Shown here: positions 59,544 to 64,000 of the stretch, in pieces | Layout of the letters: every line of letters starts with the position of its first letter | How positions within the stretch are numbered: the stretch's first letter is position 1 | NCBI RefSeq assembly: GCF_000003855.2 | Contig: NW_003101672.1 | Location: forward strand, 886,134 to 950,133 | DNA length: 64,000 nucleotides | Source of the DNA: Blastomyces gilchristii SLH14081 | Lineage: Eukaryota; Ascomycota; Eurotiomycetes; Onygenales; Ajellomycetaceae | Direction of reading: 5' to 3' | Notes under the pieces: model-generated | Database searches by the model: none | Told to the model about the DNA's origin: nothing | What the model saw: the letters and a program-made list of their open reading frames with translations, nothing else | Made by a program: the position numbers and the translations under genes

Positions 59544-59849
59544 CTACATCATCGTGCACATCGGAATCTGCTGATCGATAATAAATTTTTTGCCGACTCG
59601 GTGCCTGACACCGTAATAAGCTGGGGACTGGACCATTCGGATCATGTTTCGGTCATAGTCCCCCCCTAGATTGCACACGGGGCACGACTTGGGCCAGGAG
59701 GTGAGGACGCACCCTACGCTAAACGGGAGGATGTGGTTGCCATTCAACTTCGAACAGTTGTTAAAACCGTTTCCCTTTTCGCAAGAGTAGCCGATGGTGA
59801 ACCACCGGTGGAGACAGGTAGGTGATTTGAAGAGAACTGGTCGACACAT
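59544..59849 (-). CDS. Small Cys-rich RING-like protein
   Basis: One exon of 101 aa, starting at the ATG at 59849. The open frame extends 6 codons further but without ATG. Cysteines are spaced as C-x9-C-x-H, then C-x8-C, then SCPVC: MCRPVLFKSPTCLHRWF, YSCEKGNGFNNCSK, KSCPVCNLGGDYDRNMIRMV. The layout resembles small fungal proteins with a RING-like or degenerate zinc-binding fold that end with a PVC-x-L-x-x-DYD-x-N-x-x-RMV block. No function is assigned to them that I know of. Its short length makes this less certain than the flanking genes. Confidence 0.6.
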   Translation of the reverse strand: MCRPVLFKSPTCLHRWFTIGYSCEKGNGFNNCSKLNGNHILPFSVGCVLTSWPKSCPVCNLGGDYDRNMIRMVQSPAYYGVRHRVGKKFIIDQQIPMCTMM

Positions 59850-60329
59850 GGTTTCTTTTCTTTCCAACTTTATTATTGTATAAGGTGTCGTCGGCGTATT
59901 TTTGAAGTGATGCGGTAGAAGGGCTGTTTCTGGGATGTAGACTTCGGGTGGAATGCGACGTGTGCGCAGCTAAAGGAAGTGGCTTTTGGCAGCTATATAT
60001 AATACGTAGCTCAAGCTCCGACTTGGACGCTAACGAAATTGCAGGGCCTCGAAAGTAGATGGATGTTGGATATAGAAGAGAATGGAACGAAGTTTTAAAG
60101 TCTTGCCACGCAGATAAATATATGTAACGCCAGAACACCCAACATAGTTTTCGATGCTTAGTAGTGACGAGTGGAGGTAGTGGACAAGGAGATGTTAGAT
60201 TGAAACATTCTTCACTGATTGAGCTATCGCCGGGGACATCACGGTTAATATTTTCCAACGATGATTACCACTCCCAGTCGGATGACGAACGGCCGGGGAA
60301 TATATCTTTCTCCTTTCATTGTCCTCGTG
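59850..60329. other. Intergenic region
   Basis: 480 bp between two minus-strand genes. An overlapping frame here is a shadow. Holds the promoter of the Cys-rich gene and the SDHAF3 3' region. Confidence 0.45.
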
Positions 60330-60881
60330 TTAGTCTTCATTTTTCCCTTTTAGTGCAGTCATAAGTTCGTAAAGCTGTCCGATTTGCTGATCTTATTAGA
60401 CAGAAGTATATCACCAGGTCAGCAAACTGCACGAAGGGATTTGAGGGAGGAAAGTCGAAACAAGGGTAGTAATAAATGACGAGAACTGAAATAATCAAAC
60501 GTACCGCTCATCTTATCGATCTTTGCTTTGTCTAGTTTTTCTCCCTGCCAAGCATCTCCTTCTAGCTTTTGAGCATATAACTGCCACTCTGTAAGGAAAC
60601 CAACCTATTCGGCAAATGTGTCAGTCTTTGTTTCCAAACGCGAAACGAGGGCTAGTGGTTCGGCTTACAATATGGATTGGGTTATCCACATTCCGATGAG
60701 CTCGAAATTCACTCTTCACATATTCATCGCCAAGTAAGCGCATGTCCTTTGGAAGCTTTTTTCGATGCACCCTGAGCAGTCGACGATACAGCTGCAGGGG
60801 TGGAAGCAGAGCGGACAGCTGTCTAGAGTTTACGGCCATTGGCAAGGGGTTGGCCATTAAAAGCCTAGGTGACACCCTCAT
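60330..60881 (-). CDS. SDH7: Succinate dehydrogenase assembly factor 3 (Acn9/Sdh7)
   Basis: Three exons on the minus strand (60881-60669, 60604-60505, 60391-60330) give up to 124 aa. This is an LYR-family protein: [20 protein letters not shown] with the L-Y-R motif, then [40 protein letters not shown] and a short C-terminal helix ([14 protein letters not shown]). In yeast and humans it helps mature the iron-sulfur subunit of complex II in the mitochondrial matrix. Later in-frame ATGs at 60857 and 60839 are also possible starts. No long open frame reveals the gene because it is cut into three small exons. It is divergent from MTQ2. Confidence 0.93.
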
Positions 60882-61360
60882 TTTGTAGAGTTGGAATTAA
60901 AAATAGAAGTTGGAACAGCTCCCAACCCGAAGCATGAATCTTCAGTAAACCTTTGTTCGAGGTGAGAACATTCGGCTTTGCGGAAGACAGTAGAAAGTAG
61001 GAAACCGCCAATGGCGCTGTTAGAGCTGTCGGGATGGTGCAAGAAGAGAATGGCAAGCTCTAAAACCATCAATTGTTGTTCCCTCCCCAACCACAAGAGA
61101 GTATATATTAAATTGTATCCAAATTTCCGTGTCGAAGAAGCTGGATTACCTGATTGGGCACAAGGGAAGTGATCGCGTAGCCACGTGATGCTTTGTACTC
61201 CGCCAAAAATTTCCAAGCCGGCATCGAATAGAAATCTCTCAACAAACCGTTGATAATCAAGTCCTTAAACCGGTGAACTATCAGCAGCAGCGGCTGCTTC
61301 GCACAGCAGGGGATGACGCCATGAGTCGGATCGTCCGGGGATTTGTTCAATCATTTAGCT
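60882..61360. promoter_or_regulatory. Divergent promoter region of SDHAF3 and MTQ2
   Basis: 479 bp between divergent start codons. Overlapping minus-strand frames here are not supported as genes. No specific site named. Confidence 0.45.
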
Positions 61361-62197
61361 ATGCTCCCAACTCCTTCGACCTCACATGTCTCGTTTGACA
61401 CCATCTACGAACCATCGGAGGATAGCTATCTATTCCTCGACACCCTTTCGTCCCCAACAGAAACCGCATGGCTAACCCAGAAGTTCAATGCCTCTAAAAC
61501 AAGCTCTGCCCCGGAATCCTCTGCAAATTCCCCTCAGCCGCTTGTGGTTGAGGTTGGCACCGGCTCAGGCGTGGTCCTAGCCTTCGTGGCTGCAAACGCC
61601 CACATAATTTTCGGGAGGAGGGATATACTAACTCTGGGCACGGATGTAAATAGCAATGCCTGCAGTGCAACACGGCAAACTGTTCGTCTGGCAATTGATG
61701 AAGCCCAGAAACACGAACTCGGAAACCCTGTTGCTGAAACGTCTACTGTGCGACCCAAATTCCTGTCATCCCTAACAGCGGACCTTTGCACACCACTCAG
61801 GGCCGGGTCCGTCGATGTCCTCATCTTCAACCCTCCATACGTACCTACTCCGGAGTTGCCAGATATTCTGTTAACCGAAGGGGGAGATCCAGTACTCTCT
61901 AGCCCCCCTCTCTCCCAATTTGAGCGCGAGTCTCACCTCCTTTCTCTCTCATATGCTGGCGGAGAACTTGGAATGGAAACTACAAATCGACTTCTAAATT
62001 CAATTTCAGAGGTGTTAGATCCAGAACGTGGCGTCGCTTACATTTTACTCTGCGCGCAGAATAAGCCAGATGAAGTGAAGACGCGTATCATGGGCTGGGG
62101 GTCGGGCTGGACTGCTGAAACTGTGGGGAAAAGTGGAGTGAAAGCTGGTTGGGAACGATTGGTGATATTGCGAATATGGAGAGAGTCCAATTCTTAA
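61361..62197 (+). CDS. MTQ2: eRF1 methyltransferase catalytic subunit (Mtq2)
   Basis: A single exon of 278 aa. The start YEPSEDSYLFLDTLSS is characteristic of the HemK2/N6AMT1 branch. The SAM-binding motif VVEVGTGSGVVLAFVA and the catalytic NPPY (residues 157-160, IFNPPYVPTPELPD) follow. GGELGMETTNRLLNSISEVL and the C-terminal AGWERLVILRIWRES complete the fold. With Trm112 as partner, Mtq2 methylates the Gln of the GGQ motif in release factor eRF1. The open frame extends 6 codons upstream but the ATG is at 61361. Confidence 0.95.
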   Translation: MLPTPSTSHVSFDTIYEPSEDSYLFLDTLSSPTETAWLTQKFNASKTSSAPESSANSPQPLVVEVGTGSGVVLAFVAANAHIIFGRRDILTLGTDVNSNACSATRQTVRLAIDEAQKHELGNPVAETSTVRPKFLSSLTADLCTPLRAGSVDVLIFNPPYVPTPELPDILLTEGGDPVLSSPPLSQFERESHLLSLSYAGGELGMETTNRLLNSISEVLDPERGVAYILLCAQNKPDEVKTRIMGWGSGWTAETVGKSGVKAGWERLVILRIWRESNS

Positions 62198-62784
62198 AAA
62201 ATAAATGGAATGAGATGACATGAGACGAAGGGATAATTTCATAGAAATTTTCCCCGTGGTTGTCCATCCCGTTTGCCTTTCAATTCCAGTATTAGGTGAT
62301 CCGCACGTGTTCTTTTTGGGCTTTTTTGATCTAGCAAAGGGTTTGAGAACCTTCCTAGATCAGGTTCTTCCTTGCCTTGGTTAACCACATAGTACTGTTT
62401 ATATCACCCAAGGCTTACCTTTTTTCACTCCTTAACGACACCTTCGTTATATCTCCCGTAAACAAATAGATCCAACGTGGAGCGAATCAAGCGACACATA
62501 TAAAAGCTTCTGATTCCCCGAGGTTCGCCAGTTGGATAATAGACAAAGTACATAAAGCAAAAGTATAAAAAGAAACAATCCACAGAGCCATCCATCCAGA
62601 TCCGCACATGCCAGATTCATTGCAAAAGAAAATAAACAGGAAGGGAGAGGAACGAAAAAGTAAAACCCCCACGCATCGTTCCCAGAGCAGTTTTTGGACT
62701 TGTGCAGGCTCAGCGTTTGGTACATAACTGGCACAACCAAAATCTAATCATTATATAAACTCCGGTAAAGAGTCAACGGTTCAC
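62198..62784. other. Convergent intergenic region
   Basis: 587 bp between the stops of MTQ2 and SmD1. No gene recognised. Confidence 0.5.
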
Positions 62785-63430
62785 TCAAAACCCTCTGCCC
62801 CGTCCCCTTCCTCGGCCCCGCCCACCGCCTCGGCCTCTTCCTCCGCCTCCTCTTCCACCACGTCCGCGATCTGCTTCTTTTCTAGCTTTGTTTTTTGGCT
62901 TCGGCGTGTCATCCACGAGTAATGTGTCTAGCGGAAGGCTGTCAGGGAGGATGTAATATCTGATGGTAGAACCACGAATGTTTATGGTGTCAAGGGATAT
63001 CGGGTCGCGGCCTTTTGGTGTCATCTTGACTGTGCGCAGCGCGGTGTTCATTTGCGGGGAAACAGATGTGATGGTGCCATGGAGGATGGTGCCTAGTGAA
63101 TTCCGCAGCAAACTGTTAGCAACAATTACTGTAAGAACATATATGCACATAAAATGGTTGACCATTATCGGGATTAAAAGAAAGAGGCAAGTTGCAGCAG
63201 AGCCTAAAATCGTAGTTTGGGCTTCGAGGGCGGAGTCAAAGGATTTGCGCGCGCATAATGTAGCGCAGCAGGCGAGGGCTATCGTACCATTTTTGAGCTC
63301 GATCGTCACGGTTTCATTCGCACATTTCATAAGAAAGCTGTGTAAATAGAGAAGTATATCAGCTGACTATCCCGAGCAATTTTCGCAAATCATACAAGCT
63401 TCGTGCGGCAACTTACCGTACGAGCTTCAT
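62785..63430 (-). CDS. SMD1: Small nuclear ribonucleoprotein SmD1
   Basis: Three exons on the minus strand (63430-63417, 63337-63288, 63092-62785) give 123 aa. The start [20 protein letters not shown] and the Sm1 block up to [18 protein letters not shown], then Sm2 ([20 protein letters not shown]), are those of SmD1. The tail is a run of Gly-Arg repeats, the usual site of symmetric arginine dimethylation. SmD1 is part of the heptameric Sm ring on U1, U2, U4 and U5 snRNAs. The first exon is only 14 nt; the second intron is 195 nt. Confidence 0.96.
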
Positions 63431-64000
63431 GGTGAGGTATATGTGCCAGATGGCACAATAACACAGTTACGGATCAAACAGGTATATATCTTCTCTCGCG
63501 CAAAACTTCTGTACAGGTGCAATGGTGGAAAGGAACAGTTAAGGACCCTTATGAACTGAGAAGTTACTGACGGCGTGATTGATGTCTTGCGTTTTGGCGT
63601 TCGATATTTGATATTTGATCACGTGATTTAGGACATCGACCAACGTGACGTTCACTAAGTTAAGTCCTGCTTCTGGATGTTTGGTCTAGCTCTTAATATA
63701 ATGCCTACAAAACTATGCATAGTATATTAATAACTATGTAGTATATGACGATTATTCACAGAAGTTATCAGATGAGAGTTTTGAAATCAGAGTACTGATA
63801 TATGATCATTTTTGCATGATTAAAACCAACCGCGATCGGTGAAATGAAAAAAACAGAATTCTATTTTAAATTTCGCTAGAATTGTTGGTTAACCAAGATA
63901 TATACGCTAACAGAATATGGGAAAAGCCGCTCGCAATAAAGAGAAAACAAAATGAAAGGCGACATTGAATACTTTATGATGGATCGCTCAGAACTTGGCA
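63431..64000. other. Intergenic, AT-rich end of window
   Basis: 570 bp upstream of SmD1 with its promoter. AT-rich toward the window end with a TCACGTGA palindrome near 63619. No gene seen. Confidence 0.45.

Noticed and set aside
59761..60258. 165-codon minus-strand frame
   Set aside because: It overlaps the Cys-rich gene in another frame and has no family resemblance.
1..64000. tRNA or rRNA genes
   Set aside because: No cloverleaf with matching A and B boxes and no rRNA-like sequence was noticed. A covariance-model scan would be needed to exclude them.
1..64000. CRISPR array, prokaryotic operons or phage genes
   Set aside because: Gene structure is that of a fungus with spliceosomal introns; no regularly spaced short repeats were seen.

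Overview
The window is nuclear DNA of a filamentous ascomycete. Its genes carry short GT-AG introns and have recognisable fungal orthologues (prohibitin-2, Rna15/CstF-64, the complex I 24 kDa subunit, Sua5, Rqc2/Tae2, coatomer zeta, eL30, uL16, Dhr2, Sdhaf3, Mtq2, SmD1). Fungus-specific families are also present: a secreted ferritin-like protein, a CFEM/PTH11-type receptor and a Cys-rich RING-like small protein. The style of the genes together with AT-rich, C-to-T-decayed repeat tracts suggests Eurotiomycetes, most likely Onygenales. That placement is inference; no marker gene fixes the species.

Layout. 1-5.1 kb: AT-rich decayed repeats around a GC-richer island that holds a broken Myb-like fragment. 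5.1-9.8 kb: ferritin-like gene (+), PHB2 (-) and RNA15 (+). 11.5-18.4 kb: a complete DNMT5-type gene (cytosine-5 methyltransferase fused to a RING-containing SNF2 ATPase), eight exons, about 2157 aa. 19.0-23.4 kb: complex I 24 kDa subunit (-), NIF3/YqfO-like protein (+), SUA5 (+). 23.7-31.7 kb, all minus: RQC2, RET3 and a large coiled-coil protein. 34.0-40.5 kb: RPL30 (+), a CFEM-GPCR gene (-), RPL10 (+). 41.8-43.8 kb: an unrecognised 689-aa protein (-). 44.9-50.1 kb: a relic zone with an assembly gap, pyrimidine- and purine-rich low-complexity arms, a frame-broken F-box gene and a broken protein-kinase-like gene. 50.7-63.4 kb: DHR2 (+), a TauD/TfdA dioxygenase (-), an alpha/beta hydrolase (+), a Cys-rich small protein (-), SDHAF3 (-), MTQ2 (+) and SmD1 (-).

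The most unusual signal is in the decayed DNA. Two copies of a 95-bp repeat differ at 13 sites, all C-to-T or G-to-A in one direction. Every CC/GG step (8 of 8) and the single CG step (both strands) is mutated, but only 3 of about 16 CA/TG steps. The surrounding AT-rich tracts are almost free of CC, GG and CG while keeping ordinary numbers of CA/TG. This is a RIP-like process with a CpC (plus CpG) preference, unlike the classical CpA preference of Neurospora RIP. The same window carries an intact DNMT5 whose predicted N-terminus shows no chromodomain. Whether the two are connected is open.

The rest of the window is mainly housekeeping: translation (eL30, uL16, Mtq2, Sua5, Rqc2, Dhr2), RNA processing (Rna15, SmD1), mitochondria (Phb2, complex I subunit, Sdhaf3) and secretion (Ret3). 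Exon boundaries were set by eye from frame continuity, GT/AG signals and family resemblance.
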